A stretch of DNA of 64,000 bases from JAPPHA01 sp963664045. Lineage in GTDB: Bacteria; Pseudomonadota; Alphaproteobacteria; Rhodobacterales; Rhodobacteraceae. Location: NCBI GenBank assembly GCA_963664045.2, contig CAXXGT010000004.1:372001-436000 (forward strand), read 5' to 3'. The number at the start of each line of letters is the position of its first letter. The first letter of the stretch is position 1. The notes below the pieces were generated by a model. The model saw only the letters and a program-made list of their open reading frames with translations. It was not told the origin of the DNA and did not search any database. The position numbers and the translations under genes were made by a program. This document shows positions 8,373-17,092 of the stretch, one piece after another.

Positions 8373-9251
8373 TCAGTCGCCGATGGGTTTGGGGCCGGTG
8401 TCCTCGGACAGCGATACCAGAGACGTGCGAATCCGGCGAAGGTATTCCTTCACCCGCTCGGGGCGTCTTCGGGCGGTTCCGGCGGCAAGAACATCCACGA
8501 TGGCAATGAAGACCAGCCGGGAAGCCGACGGCTTGTAGATGTCCTGATCTTCAGGGATGTCGATTTCGATGGCAACGTCGGCAGCCCTGGCCAGGGGCGA
8601 GCCGGTCTTGGTCAGGCCGATCGTTTTCGCGCCATATTGGCTGGCGATGGCGACACTGTCCAGAAGTTCGGCGGGCTGGCCGCTCGCCGATATGGCAATG
8701 ATGACATCGCCGGCCGACAGGGTCGAGGCGAGCATTCGTTGAAAATAGCCATCGGCGTGTGCCTCGGCCGGAATGCCGAGGCGGAAGAACCTGTTGGCGC
8801 CTTCACGCGCTACATTGGCCGATCCGCCGCCGACACCGATAAACGAAAGCCGCCTCGCATCCGCGAGAACCGAGACGGCCCGTTCAAGCGCGTCGCTGTC
8901 AAGCTGGGACCGCGCGAGGTTGAGGCTGTCCACGAGTGCCCCGAACACCTGGGTGACAAGCTGATCGGTTTCGGAATTGGTGCGGCTCGGTCCGCCAAGG
9001 TATTGCAGGCTGACCGCCACGCTTTGCGCCAGCCTGATATTGAAGTCGCGGAAACCTTCGCATCCAAGCGTCTGGCAGAACCGGTTCACCGTTGCCACCG
9101 AGACATTCGCCGCCTCGGCGATTTCGCTCTGCGTCAGCCCGGCCACGCGCTCCAGATTGGACAGCACGAAGTCGGCAACCCACTGCTCGCGTTTCGGCAA
9201 GGATCCGTCCAGCGAACGCATCTGCGATATGACATCAATGACCCTGGTCAT
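8373..9251 (-). CDS. MurR/RpiR family transcriptional regulator
   Basis: A 292-aa regulator with an N-terminal RpiR helix-turn-helix (LTQSEIAEAANVSVATVNRF, about residues 39-58) and a C-terminal SIS sugar-isomerase-like domain (LSFIGVGGGSANVAREGANRF and DVIIAISASGQPAELLD) that normally binds a phosphosugar or related effector. I chose the ATG at 9251, which overlaps ridA by 17 nt; a longer frame to 9404 lies wholly inside ridA. It is transcribed away from the peptide importer operon and is the obvious candidate to bind the AT-rich region 9664-9810. Confidence 0.88.
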   Translation of the reverse strand: MTRVIDVISQMRSLDGSLPKREQWVADFVLSNLERVAGLTQSEIAEAANVSVATVNRFCQTLGCEGFRDFNIRLAQSVAVSLQYLGGPSRTNSETDQLVTQVFGALVDSLNLARSQLDSDALERAVSVLADARRLSFIGVGGGSANVAREGANRFFRLGIPAEAHADGYFQRMLASTLSAGDVIIAISASGQPAELLDSVAIASQYGAKTIGLTKTGSPLARAADVAIEIDIPEDQDIYKPSASRLVFIAIVDVLAAGTARRRPERVKEYLRRIRTSLVSLSEDTGPKPIGD

Positions 9252-9663
9252 GGCTTTCACCCGTTCCTGCCTGTTCCGATTTAAAGGCAACCACGTCCAT
9301 TTCAACCTTGGCATCGACCATGAGTCTAGCCTGAACGGTCGAACGGGCAGGCGGGTGATCGAGGAAATGGCGCCCGAAGACGCCGTTGAAGCTGCTGAAG
9401 TCACGCGGGTCGTCCAGCCAGACAGTCACCTTGACCACGTGTTCCAGCCCGCAGCCCACGGATTCCAGTACCGAGACGACGTTCCTGATGACCTGCTCGG
9501 CCTGTTCGACGATCCCGCCGGTGATGATCTCGCCGTTCACCGCCGGAACCTGCCCAGACACATAGACAAAATCCCCGGCGCGCACCGCCTTCGCAAATGG
9601 CCGCCTGGTTCCGCCGGCAGCGTCTTCGGCCGGGCCGAATCGCCGGATGTCTTTTGGCATCAT
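9235..9663 (-). CDS. RidA (YjgF/YER057c/UK114) family protein
   Basis: A 142-aa RidA-family protein, which hydrolyses reactive enamines and imines released by PLP enzymes. Visible marks: RPFAKAVRAGDFVYVSGQVP, GGIVEQAEQVIRNV, VKVTVWLDDPRDF and PPARSTVQARLM (the conserved Arg of the active site is in ARSTV). It is first in a two-gene minus-strand operon with the RpiR gene and is divergent from the operon that ends in a PLP-dependent D-amino-acid enzyme (18548), which is a natural source of enamines. Confidence 0.88.
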   Translation of the reverse strand: MMPKDIRRFGPAEDAAGGTRRPFAKAVRAGDFVYVSGQVPAVNGEIITGGIVEQAEQVIRNVVSVLESVGCGLEHVVKVTVWLDDPRDFSSFNGVFGRHFLDHPPARSTVQARLMVDAKVEMDVVAFKSEQAGTGESHDQGH

Positions 9664-9810
9664 GAGTTCACCTTTCTAATTGTAAGTAAATTACGTCTTA
9701 TATAACTGTTTTTACGTACAAACAAGAAATACTTGACACATTAATGAATCGTAACGTAAGAAAATTATAAAATCACCTGCGCAAATGCGCTCATGGCAGA
9801 GGAGGAAATC
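9664..9810. promoter_or_regulatory. divergent promoter region with TTACGT repeats
   Basis: A strikingly AT-rich intergenic region between ridA (minus) and the peptide-binding protein (plus). It carries TTACGT at 9691-9696 and 9712-9717 in direct orientation and its inverse ACGTAA at 9754-9759. On the plus strand TTGACA at 9733-9738 can serve as -35, with a weak -10 around 9756-9762 overlapping the third repeat. The repeats are the best candidate operators for the adjacent RpiR regulator. The plus gene has a strong AGGAGG site before its ATG at 9811. Confidence 0.5.
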
Positions 9811-11352
9811 ATGAACCCCAGAACTTATCTGAAACCGGCGATTGCCGCGGGTGCTATCACGGTGCTCGCCGGCATGGCCTGCGCGGACGGGACGCTACGT
9901 TATGCAACGGTCGGCGAACCGCCGAGCCTCGATCAGCACGTGGTCACGTCAGACCTGGCGACGACGATTGCCCATCACATGTTCGAGGGGCTTTACACGT
10001 TCAATGCTGCCAATGCGCCGGTCGGGCTGCTGGCTAGCGGCGATGCGATCTCGGATGACGGCAGGACCATCGTCATTTCGTTGCGCGAAGGCGTGATGTT
10101 CCACGACGGACAGGAAATGACGGCAAACGATGTCGTCGCTTCGTTGATGCGCTGGGGCGCGCATGGCTCACGCGGCGGCCTGCTGTTCGATAACGTCGAC
10201 AGTGTGGAGGCGACCGGCGCGCACGAAGTGACCATCAGCCTTTCCCGGCCCTTTGGCCCCTGGAAGAACCTGCTGGCCTTCATCAACGGCGGCCCGGCGA
10301 TCCATCCGGCTTCTGTCATGGAAGGCGCGGGCAAAGAGCCGATCGCGCCGGAGAATTACATCGGCACCGGCCCCTACAGGTTTGGCGAATGGGAGCCGAA
10401 CCGCCATGTGGAGCTGGTGCGGTTTGACGGCTATGCCTCGCCCGAGGGCGCAGCGGACGGCTATGGCGGCTCCCGCGCGGCGGAGTTCGATGCGCTGCGT
10501 TTCATCCCGGTACCGGATGTCGGCACGCGAGTGTCCGGCCTGAAGGCGGGGGATTATGATTACGCCGAGAGCATTCCGGGCGATCTCTATGGCACTCTCG
10601 AGGCCGACCCTTCGGTTGTGACGATCCTCAATGGTGGTCCGATCTTCGGGCTGGTGTTCATGAACTCCAGGAGTGGTCCGCTCAGCGAGAACTTCGCTTT
10701 GCGGCGCGCGATCCAGACGGCGCTCGACAAGACGCCTGCCTTGCAGGTCGCCATCGGCCCCGAGGGGCTGTGGCGCGCAAATGGCTCGTTCCTGCCGGAG
10801 GGCAACGTGTGGTACACTGATGCGGGGACCGGGAATTTCAGCATGGGCGATGCCGACAAGGCGAGCAGCATGGCCGAAGACGCCGGCTATGGCGGTGAAC
10901 CGATCAAGTTCATGGTCTCGACGAACTACCCGTTCCACTATGACACGGCGATCGTCTACACCAGGCAACTGGCAGAGGCCGGGTTCAATGTCGACCTCCA
11001 GGTGTATGACTGGGCGACGCTGATCGAGAAGCGCGCGCAGCCCGACCAGTGGGACCTGTTCTTCACTCATCACGGATTTGTGCCCGACCCGATCCTGATC
11101 TCGGTGATGAACGACAATTATCCGGGCTGGTGGAGCACCGATGAAAAGGCCGCACTGAAGGCGGCGTTTACCGCATCGTCCGATCCGTCCGAACGTCAGG
11201 CCATCTGGGCGGATATCCAGGCGCTGATCTACGAACAGGTGCCAACAATGAAGACGGGTGACATCTACACCTACAATATTGCGTCGCCCGATCTTGCTGG
11301 GCTCGGTGAGGCGACCTTGATCTGGCCGCATTTCTGGAATGTCTCGAAATAA
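9811..11352 (+). CDS. peptide ABC transporter substrate-binding protein (family 5)
   Basis: A 513-aa periplasmic binding protein of the DppA/OppA type. A signal peptide (MNPRTYLKPAIAAGAITVLAG to ACA) is followed by LRYATVGEPPSLDQH, ISLREGVMFHDGQEMTANDVVASLMRW, NYIGTGPYRFGEWEPNRHVELVRF, RRAIQTALDK and MKTGDIYTYNI, all typical of family 5. The start is set by AGGAGG upstream of 9811; the in-frame ATG at 9793 is less well placed. First gene of the operon that continues through permeases, ATPases, an M81 peptidase and a PLP enzyme. A strong hairpin follows the stop. Confidence 0.9.
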   Translation: MNPRTYLKPAIAAGAITVLAGMACADGTLRYATVGEPPSLDQHVVTSDLATTIAHHMFEGLYTFNAANAPVGLLASGDAISDDGRTIVISLREGVMFHDGQEMTANDVVASLMRWGAHGSRGGLLFDNVDSVEATGAHEVTISLSRPFGPWKNLLAFINGGPAIHPASVMEGAGKEPIAPENYIGTGPYRFGEWEPNRHVELVRFDGYASPEGAADGYGGSRAAEFDALRFIPVPDVGTRVSGLKAGDYDYAESIPGDLYGTLEADPSVVTILNGGPIFGLVFMNSRSGPLSENFALRRAIQTALDKTPALQVAIGPEGLWRANGSFLPEGNVWYTDAGTGNFSMGDADKASSMAEDAGYGGEPIKFMVSTNYPFHYDTAIVYTRQLAEAGFNVDLQVYDWATLIEKRAQPDQWDLFFTHHGFVPDPILISVMNDNYPGWWSTDEKAALKAAFTASSDPSERQAIWADIQALIYEQVPTMKTGDIYTYNIASPDLAGLGEATLIWPHFWNVSK

Positions 11353-11363
11353 GGCATAATGGA

Positions 11364-11389
11364 CCGGCCCCTCGGACTGGAGGGGCCGG
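11364..11389 (+). terminator. hairpin between binding-protein and permease genes
   Basis: A perfect 10-bp stem (CCGGCCCCTC / GAGGGGCCGG) with a 6-nt loop lies just after the binding-protein stop. No strong T run follows. Such hairpins usually act as partial terminators or protect the mRNA end so that the binding protein is made in excess of the membrane parts. Confidence 0.6.
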
Positions 11390-11461
11390 ACTGTTTCTGC
11401 ATGCGGGACCTCGGCCCATGCTCGTTTATACCCTGAACCGGCTCCTGACCCTGATCCCTAC

Positions 11462-13555
11462 CCGAAGTTTAACACGCCCGAAAAAAGGTGATTGTTTTTC
11501 AGGGGCTTATGCCGACTGAAACCGCGGTTATGGCACTACAGGCCACACCCCATATGACATCACCGACCCATCAGGCAACCATCCTCCGCGTCTTTCCGGG
11601 CTCGGGGGCAAGACCAAGCGCCCGGTAGATCTCCCGTTGCCGAGGCTCCGCCCGGGTTGCCTTGCGGATGTGGATAATGCGGCCGTCGGCACGACGGAAA
11701 CAGGCAGTGACCCGGATCTGGCCCGAAAGAATGTCCCGCAGCGTTCTCCAGCTCGCCGTCTCGCCATGAGCCCGAAGACGGCTGCGAATGACCTGGACCA
11801 GCTGGTAGGCCAGGACGCTGATGAACAGGTGACCGTCGGATCGGACCTGCTTCCAGTGATACACGGGACGCAGACCCAGTTCCGACTTGAGCGAACGGAA
11901 CACCGATTCCACATCCGTCAACATGGAGTACGTCCGCCACAGGGTCTCCGCATCCCAGTCGAGCTGGTTGGTGCGCAGGCAGTAGACGCCGGGGTGGGTG
12001 AGCATGGTGCCGCTGCGCGGTGTCCGCGTCCAGATGAGCCCTGTCGCCTTTTCGGCGTTCTCCGGATCGGTGACGATGTCGATACTGTAGTGCTGGCCAG
12101 CGCCGCGGCTCTTCTGCCGGATGCGTCCGATCCGTTGCCAGACATAGGCGACCTGCTTGTGGGTCCGTGGTCGTGACAACCCGTCGTGCAGCTTCTGCAA
12201 CTCGTCCTCGAAGCGCGTCATGAAGCGTTCGGTGATGCCCAGTTCCTTCTCGGCCCGAGCCTCGGAGCAACAGAACAGGCGGAGCTCGGAAGCCGCCTCG
12301 TCGGTGACAGCCTGGATGTGGACCTTCCCGCGGGAGCGGGTCTCGATCGCCGTCGCCAGGTCGGGGTCGAAGTGGCGGACCCGTTCGCGACTGACCACGA
12401 GATAGCGGTAGCCATTGTCGCGGAGCCAGGTGACGTTGTCATCGGTGGCGACGCCGGCGTCCATCACCACCAGCGCATCCCGGGGTGCCGAAAGCCTGGC
12501 CAGCATCCCCTCCAGCGTGCTGCTTTCCTTTACGTTGCCAGGGAACACCTCCGAGCGCTGCACGAAGCCGCTCCCGTCAAGAACCAGGCCCAGGGTCAGT
12601 AACGGACAGTCGCTGCGCTTCTCCTTCGAGTGGCCACGCCGGGCCTTGGGCTGCTTGTCAGCCGCACCCTCGAAAAACGTGTTCGTCAGGTCGAACAGCG
12701 TTACCGTGTGTCCCAGCGAGAACAGGTCCGTCACACGCTCGAACACGTGGGCCTCGATCGCCCGGCGCCGCGACAGCAGCGCATCCGAGGCCCGGTACAG
12801 GCGCATCATGTTCATGGTCTCGAAATCGACATCGAGGAGTTCGCCGAGCGCACTCCGCTCGCAGAGCCAGCGCCAGGTCGCGCGCTCCGAGCCCGGAACC
12901 GCCATGCGGCCGATGATCGACCCCATGGCCACGGCCCGCGACCGGCGGTTGAAACCCAGATGCTCCAGGAGTGCCTCGAGGCCGAGTTGTTCCATCGCCC
13001 ACAGCCCCACATGCTCGACACCGGCAGAACGCGGCCGCACCATCTCCAGGGACGCCACATCCACCGTTTCCATGTTGGAGCCGGGCCCGGCGCCTGCGAC
13101 CGGGGGTGAGCGGCTGACCAGCCGGGCAGCGATGCGCTGTGCTTCCGCCTCGACGTCATCGGGCCAGGGGAGCGGCAGAAGTGTCTCCTGGCGCCCGATG
13201 AGCTGGGTGATGCGCGCGCACAACAGGCGCCAGTGTCTCTTCTCCACGGGGAAGGCGCTTCCGAGGTTGAGGAGGGTCCTCTGCCTGACCCTGTCGCCCT
13301 GTCGTTCGTTGCGGACGAGGCGGTAGGAGAAGTACTGGGTCCCGTCTTCGGTGGTGCGTGTTTTTGCGCGCCTGATGAACATGCGGCGTGTTTATCAGGT
13401 TGAGCGGTGCGCTGGAATCCCTTTCCTGTTCGTTTATGGCACCACTCCCGATAATCGTGAATACAATATCGGGCAAAAACAGTGTGTTGTCTGACACGGG
13501 AAGTCAGAAATACCGCGAAATCAACAGAATCACGCCAAAAAAAGTTAAACTTGGG
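11462..13555. mobile_element. IS1634-family insertion sequence
   Basis: A 2094-bp element bounded by 12-bp terminal inverted repeats (CCGAAGTTTAAC at the left, the inverse of CCCAAGTTTAAC at the right, one mismatch) and flanked by a direct CTAC duplication at 11458-11461 and 13556-13559. It carries one transposase gene on the minus strand. The clean ends and intact host frame on both sides mean a recent insertion. Confidence 0.85.
11571..13382 (-). CDS. IS1634-family transposase
   Basis: A 603-aa DDE transposase. N-terminal MFIRRAKTRTTEDGTQYFSYRLV is the standard IS1634 opening. Further marks are LFDLTNTFFEG (first catalytic Asp), LVLDGSGFVQRSEVFPGNVKE, ALVVMDAGVATDDNVTWLR (second Asp) and MLTDVESVFRSLKSELGLRPVYH with the catalytic Glu region. 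Length is full for the family. It is opposite in direction to the interrupted permease and appears intact. Confidence 0.93.
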   Translation of the reverse strand: MFIRRAKTRTTEDGTQYFSYRLVRNERQGDRVRQRTLLNLGSAFPVEKRHWRLLCARITQLIGRQETLLPLPWPDDVEAEAQRIAARLVSRSPPVAGAGPGSNMETVDVASLEMVRPRSAGVEHVGLWAMEQLGLEALLEHLGFNRRSRAVAMGSIIGRMAVPGSERATWRWLCERSALGELLDVDFETMNMMRLYRASDALLSRRRAIEAHVFERVTDLFSLGHTVTLFDLTNTFFEGAADKQPKARRGHSKEKRSDCPLLTLGLVLDGSGFVQRSEVFPGNVKESSTLEGMLARLSAPRDALVVMDAGVATDDNVTWLRDNGYRYLVVSRERVRHFDPDLATAIETRSRGKVHIQAVTDEAASELRLFCCSEARAEKELGITERFMTRFEDELQKLHDGLSRPRTHKQVAYVWQRIGRIRQKSRGAGQHYSIDIVTDPENAEKATGLIWTRTPRSGTMLTHPGVYCLRTNQLDWDAETLWRTYSMLTDVESVFRSLKSELGLRPVYHWKQVRSDGHLFISVLAYQLVQVIRSRLRAHGETASWRTLRDILSGQIRVTACFRRADGRIIHIRKATRAEPRQREIYRALGLAPEPGKTRRMVA

Positions 13556-14459
13556 CTACGCTGCTGGCCGCTTCGATCCTCGTTTTCCTGTTCGTTCACC
13601 TGATCCCGGGCGATCCGGCCGCGATCCTTCTGGGGGACGCGGCGACGCCCGAGGACGTGGCCGAACTTTCGCGCGAGCTTGGCCTCGACGAACCTCTGTG
13701 GAAGCAATACCTGCTTTGGCTGGGAAACGTGCTCAGGGGCGATCTCGGCACATCGGTGTTCTTTCGCGAGCCGGTCCTGGCCGTGATCGGTGACGGGGCC
13801 GAAACTTCGATCCTGCTGGCCTGCATGACAATGTTCTGGATTGTTCTGTTCGGCGTACCCATCGGCATCGTCGCCGCCATGCGCCACGGGTCATGGGCGG
13901 ACCAGTTCGTATCCGGCGGCGCGATGCTGTTTGCCTCGATACCGACCTTCTGGCTGGGCCTCTATCTGATCATGATCTTCGCCGTCGGTCTGGGCTGGTT
14001 TCCTTCATCGGGATTTCCTTCGCTCGCAGACGAGGGCGGCGTTACGAACCTGCGTTACCTGATCCTGCCCAGCCTCACGCTCGCCGCGCCGAACGCGGCG
14101 CTTATCATCCGCCTGATCCGGGCCTCGATGCTCGATGTGGCGCGCGAGGATCACGTGCGCACCGCCCGCGCCAAGGGCCTGCATCCGGCCCGCGTGGCCG
14201 TCAGGCACATCTTTCGCAACGCGCTGATCGCGGTAGCCGCGGCCTTTGGCTTCACCTTTGCGGCCTTGGTCAGCGAAGCGGTCGTGACCGAAACCGTCTT
14301 TTCCCTGCCCGGGATCGGACGCCTCGTGGTGCAGTCGATCCTGCGCCGCGATTATCCGGTTATCCAGGGTGTCATCCTGATCGTGGTTGTCTTCTACATG
14401 TGCGTCAATCTGCTGGTGGATCTCGCCTATGCCCGCCTTGATCCGAGGGTGTCCCTGAA

Positions 14460-15311
14460 ATGACCGCACTGACCTCTTTCATTTCCGGCCTGCGCAGCCG
14501 CCGGTTGGCGGCGATCGGTTCGGTCTGGCTCGCCATCGTGTGCGTGGCCGCAATCGGCGCGCCCGTGCTTGCGCCTTTCGATCCGCTGGAATTCGACCCG
14601 GCCATTCGCCTGTCTGAACCCGGCTGGCCCTATCTGTTCGGTACCGACCATTTCGGGCGGGATTCGTTCTCCCGCGCCATCCACGGCGCGCGGATGGCGG
14701 TAATGATAGGTTTGGGCGCCGTAGTGGTTGCACTGGCCAGCGGCGGGTTGATCGGGATGGTTTCCGCCTATTTCACACGGTTGGGCCATGTGCTGATGCG
14801 TGGAGTCGATGTTCTGATGGCATTTCCGGCGCTGCTCCTTGCGCTGGTGCTGATGACGCTGCTGGAGCGCTCGGTCATCAACACGATCATCGTGATCGGC
14901 GCCGTCTACGCCACCACCACGGCGCGCATCCTGTTCGGCATGACACTGAAACTGAAGGCGGAGGTCTTCATCGATGCCGCGGTCTGCTCGGGCGTCGGGC
15001 ATGTCTCGATCCTTTTCCGGCACATTCTGCCCAACCTCGTCTCGCCGTTGCTGGTGCAGGCGAGCTTCATCTTCGCCTTTGCGCAATTGCAGGCCGCTGC
15101 GCTCGACTTTCTGGGCCTCGGCCTGCCGCCCGAGGTGCCGAGTTGGGGAAACATGCTGAGCGAAGAACGCATCTATGTCACCCGCGCGCCCTGGCTGTTG
15201 ATCTTCCCCGGCGGGCTGATCATCCTTTCCGTGTTTTCCATGAACATCGTCGGCGACGCGCTGCGCGATGGCCTTGATCCCAGGTTCAGGGGCGACATCG
15301 CGGGAGTGTGA
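14460..15311 (+). CDS. DppC-type peptide ABC permease
   Basis: A 283-aa inner-membrane permease and partner of the interrupted DppB. Marks: RLAAIGSVWLAIV, PFDPLEFDP, PYLFGTDHFGRDSFSRAIHGAR and the EAA-type loop AAVCSGVGHVSILFRHILPNLVSPL, then LDFLGLGLPPEVPSWGNML, all DppC-specific. Start ATGA overlaps the dppB stop, so translation is coupled and likely suffers from the IS insertion upstream. Confidence 0.9.
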   Translation: MTALTSFISGLRSRRLAAIGSVWLAIVCVAAIGAPVLAPFDPLEFDPAIRLSEPGWPYLFGTDHFGRDSFSRAIHGARMAVMIGLGAVVVALASGGLIGMVSAYFTRLGHVLMRGVDVLMAFPALLLALVLMTLLERSVINTIIVIGAVYATTTARILFGMTLKLKAEVFIDAAVCSGVGHVSILFRHILPNLVSPLLVQASFIFAFAQLQAAALDFLGLGLPPEVPSWGNMLSEERIYVTRAPWLLIFPGGLIILSVFSMNIVGDALRDGLDPRFRGDIAGV

Positions 15312-15314
15312 GAC

Positions 15315-16289
15315 ATGGCGCTGCTGGAGGTAAATGATCTGGAAATCGGCATTGCTGCAGCCGGCGGGCTCCTGCCGGTCGTGCATGGCGTCTCCTTTTC
15401 GGTCGAAGAGAGCGAAACGCTCGGCATCGTCGGCGAAAGCGGTTGCGGCAAGAGCGTGACTGCGCTGGCGATCATGGGGCTTCTCGAGGGCTCTGTCGTG
15501 CGGGTCACCGGCGGATCGATCCGTTTCGACGGGCTGGATCTGCCTACACTTGCCCCGGCGGAGCGCCGCGCCATAATGGGTGACCGGATGGCGATGATCT
15601 TCCAGGAACCGATGACCAGCCTGAATCCGGTTTACAGGGTCGGTGACCAGATCATGGAGTCCCTGCGCCAGCACCGGGCCTTGCCGCGGAAGCAGGCGCG
15701 CGACCGGGCGGTGGAGTTACTTGACCTTGTGCGCATCCCCGATCCGGCCCGACGCGTCGACAGCTTCCCGCACCAGATGTCTGGTGGGCAACGCCAGCGG
15801 GTGATGATCGCGATGGCGCTTGCCTGCGACCCGAAACTCCTGATCGCGGACGAGCCGACGACGGCGCTAGATGTCACCGTGCAGAAAGAGATCCTCGACC
15901 TGATGATCGACCTGCAAATGCGCACGGGAGCAGCCATTGTTCTGATCTCGCACGACCTTGGCGTGATTGCCCGGACTTGCCACAAGGTCGCCGTGATGTA
16001 TCGCGGCGCGATTATCGAGAGCGCAACGACGAATGAATTGTTTTCGAACATGAGCCATCCCTATACGCACGGGCTGTTTGGCTCGATCCCGCCCGTCGAT
16101 CGCGACGTGGAATGGCTCGGGGCGATTCCAGGCCGGGTTCCGACGATCGAGGAGGCACTGACCGGCTGTCCGTTCCATCCGCGTTGCGCTCTGACGCGGG
16201 ACCGGTGCAAGTCCCGTGCCCCGGCCCCCGAGGCCGTCGCTCCGGCCCATTTCGTACGCTGCCATTTCCCGCAAGGCGTGCCGACATGA
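15315..16289 (+). CDS. peptide ABC transporter ATP-binding protein, DppD/OppD-like
   Basis: A 324-aa ATPase with Walker A GESGCGKS, Q-loop FQEPMTSLNPV, signature MSGGQRQRVMIAMAL, Walker B LLIADEPTTALDVTVQ, switch ISHDLGVI and the C-terminal peptide-transporter extension (GCPFHPRCALTRDRC, whose cysteines can bind an FeS cluster). GGGAG precedes the start. It overlaps the next ATPase by 4 nt. Confidence 0.92.
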   Translation: MALLEVNDLEIGIAAAGGLLPVVHGVSFSVEESETLGIVGESGCGKSVTALAIMGLLEGSVVRVTGGSIRFDGLDLPTLAPAERRAIMGDRMAMIFQEPMTSLNPVYRVGDQIMESLRQHRALPRKQARDRAVELLDLVRIPDPARRVDSFPHQMSGGQRQRVMIAMALACDPKLLIADEPTTALDVTVQKEILDLMIDLQMRTGAAIVLISHDLGVIARTCHKVAVMYRGAIIESATTNELFSNMSHPYTHGLFGSIPPVDRDVEWLGAIPGRVPTIEEALTGCPFHPRCALTRDRCKSRAPAPEAVAPAHFVRCHFPQGVPT

Positions 16290-17092
16290 CCCGCCCCTTG
16301 CTCGAAGTGCGCGGGTTGAAGACCTGGTTCCGGATCGGAGGGAGTGGGTTCCTGCGCCGGAAGGCGGTTCTGAAAGCCGTCGACGGGATTTCGTTCGACA
16401 TCAAGGGTGGCGAGGTGCTTGGCCTCGTCGGCGAAAGCGGTTGTGGCAAGTCAACGGTCGGGCGCACGCTGACCCATCTCGAAACGGCCACCGGAGGCTC
16501 AGTCGTTTTCGAGGGGCGCGACATCCTGAAAATGTCACCGGCTGAATTCCGTCCACTGCGGCGCCACATTCAGATGATCTTTCAGGATCCCTTCGCGTCG
16601 CTCAACCCGCGCCTGCGCATCGAGCGAATGCTGTCCGAGCCGCTTTTCGTCCACAAGCTCTGTCGTGACCGGGCGGAAGCGCGGGAAAGGATCGCCGGAA
16701 TGCTTGAACTCGTGGGGATGGACCCGGGTGCAATGCGGCGCTATCCGCACGAGTTTTCCGGCGGCCAGCGCCAGCGCATCGGGATCGCGCGGGCGATGAT
16801 TCTGACACCGCGGCTGGTCATCGCCGACGAAGCGGTCTCTGCGCTCGACGTGTCGATTCAGGCGCAGGTCCTGAACCTGATAAAGAAACTTCAGCAAGAC
16901 AGCGGGGTGTCGATGCTGTTCATCAGCCATGATCTTGGCGTCGTGCGCCACGTCAGCGACCGGGTTGCCGTCATGGTCGGAGGAAAGATCGTGGAAACCG
17001 GCGACAGGCAGAGGATATTCGGCGCCCCCGGGCATGAATACACACGCAGGCTCCTGGCTTCGGTTCCGCGTTTCGCGGCGAGTGGGGCGTAA
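16286..17092 (+). CDS. peptide ABC transporter ATP-binding protein, DppF/OppF-like
   Basis: A 268-aa second ATPase. MTRPLLEVRGLKTWF starts at the ATG overlapping the dppD stop (ATGA); a longer upstream frame from 16112 lies inside dppD and has no homology. Walker A GESGCGKST, MIFQDPFASLNPRLR, FSGGQRQRIGIARAM, VIADEAVSALDVSIQ and FISHDLGVV are all present. The C-terminus is shorter than most OppF proteins and ends before the usual cysteine extension, which may be natural for this subgroup. TAATG junction to the next gene. Confidence 0.9.
   Translation: MTRPLLEVRGLKTWFRIGGSGFLRRKAVLKAVDGISFDIKGGEVLGLVGESGCGKSTVGRTLTHLETATGGSVVFEGRDILKMSPAEFRPLRRHIQMIFQDPFASLNPRLRIERMLSEPLFVHKLCRDRAEARERIAGMLELVGMDPGAMRRYPHEFSGGQRQRIGIARAMILTPRLVIADEAVSALDVSIQAQVLNLIKKLQQDSGVSMLFISHDLGVVRHVSDRVAVMVGGKIVETGDRQRIFGAPGHEYTRRLLASVPRFAASGA

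Larger units (their letters stand above)
11418..14463 (+). pseudogene. DppB-type peptide ABC permease, interrupted by IS1634
   Basis: The gene starts at 11418 (MLVYTLNRLLTLIP) and is cut after about 14 codons by the element at 11462-13555. Its frame resumes at 13556 with TLLAASILVFLFVHLIPGDP and runs as a normal DppB permease (ELGLDEPLWKQYLLWLGNVLRGDLGTS, EAVVTETVFSLPGIGRLVVQ) to the stop at 14463, which overlaps dppC by 4 nt. Removing the element and one CTAC copy restores an unbroken frame. A 268-aa internal ATG product from 13657 would lack the first membrane segment. The insertion should abolish the importer unless another permease substitutes, and it may be polar on everything downstream. 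Confidence 0.9.

Noticed and set aside
10168..11331. 387-codon minus-strand frame opposite the peptide-binding protein
   Set aside because: Mirror frame of a high-GC gene with strong family motifs on the other strand.
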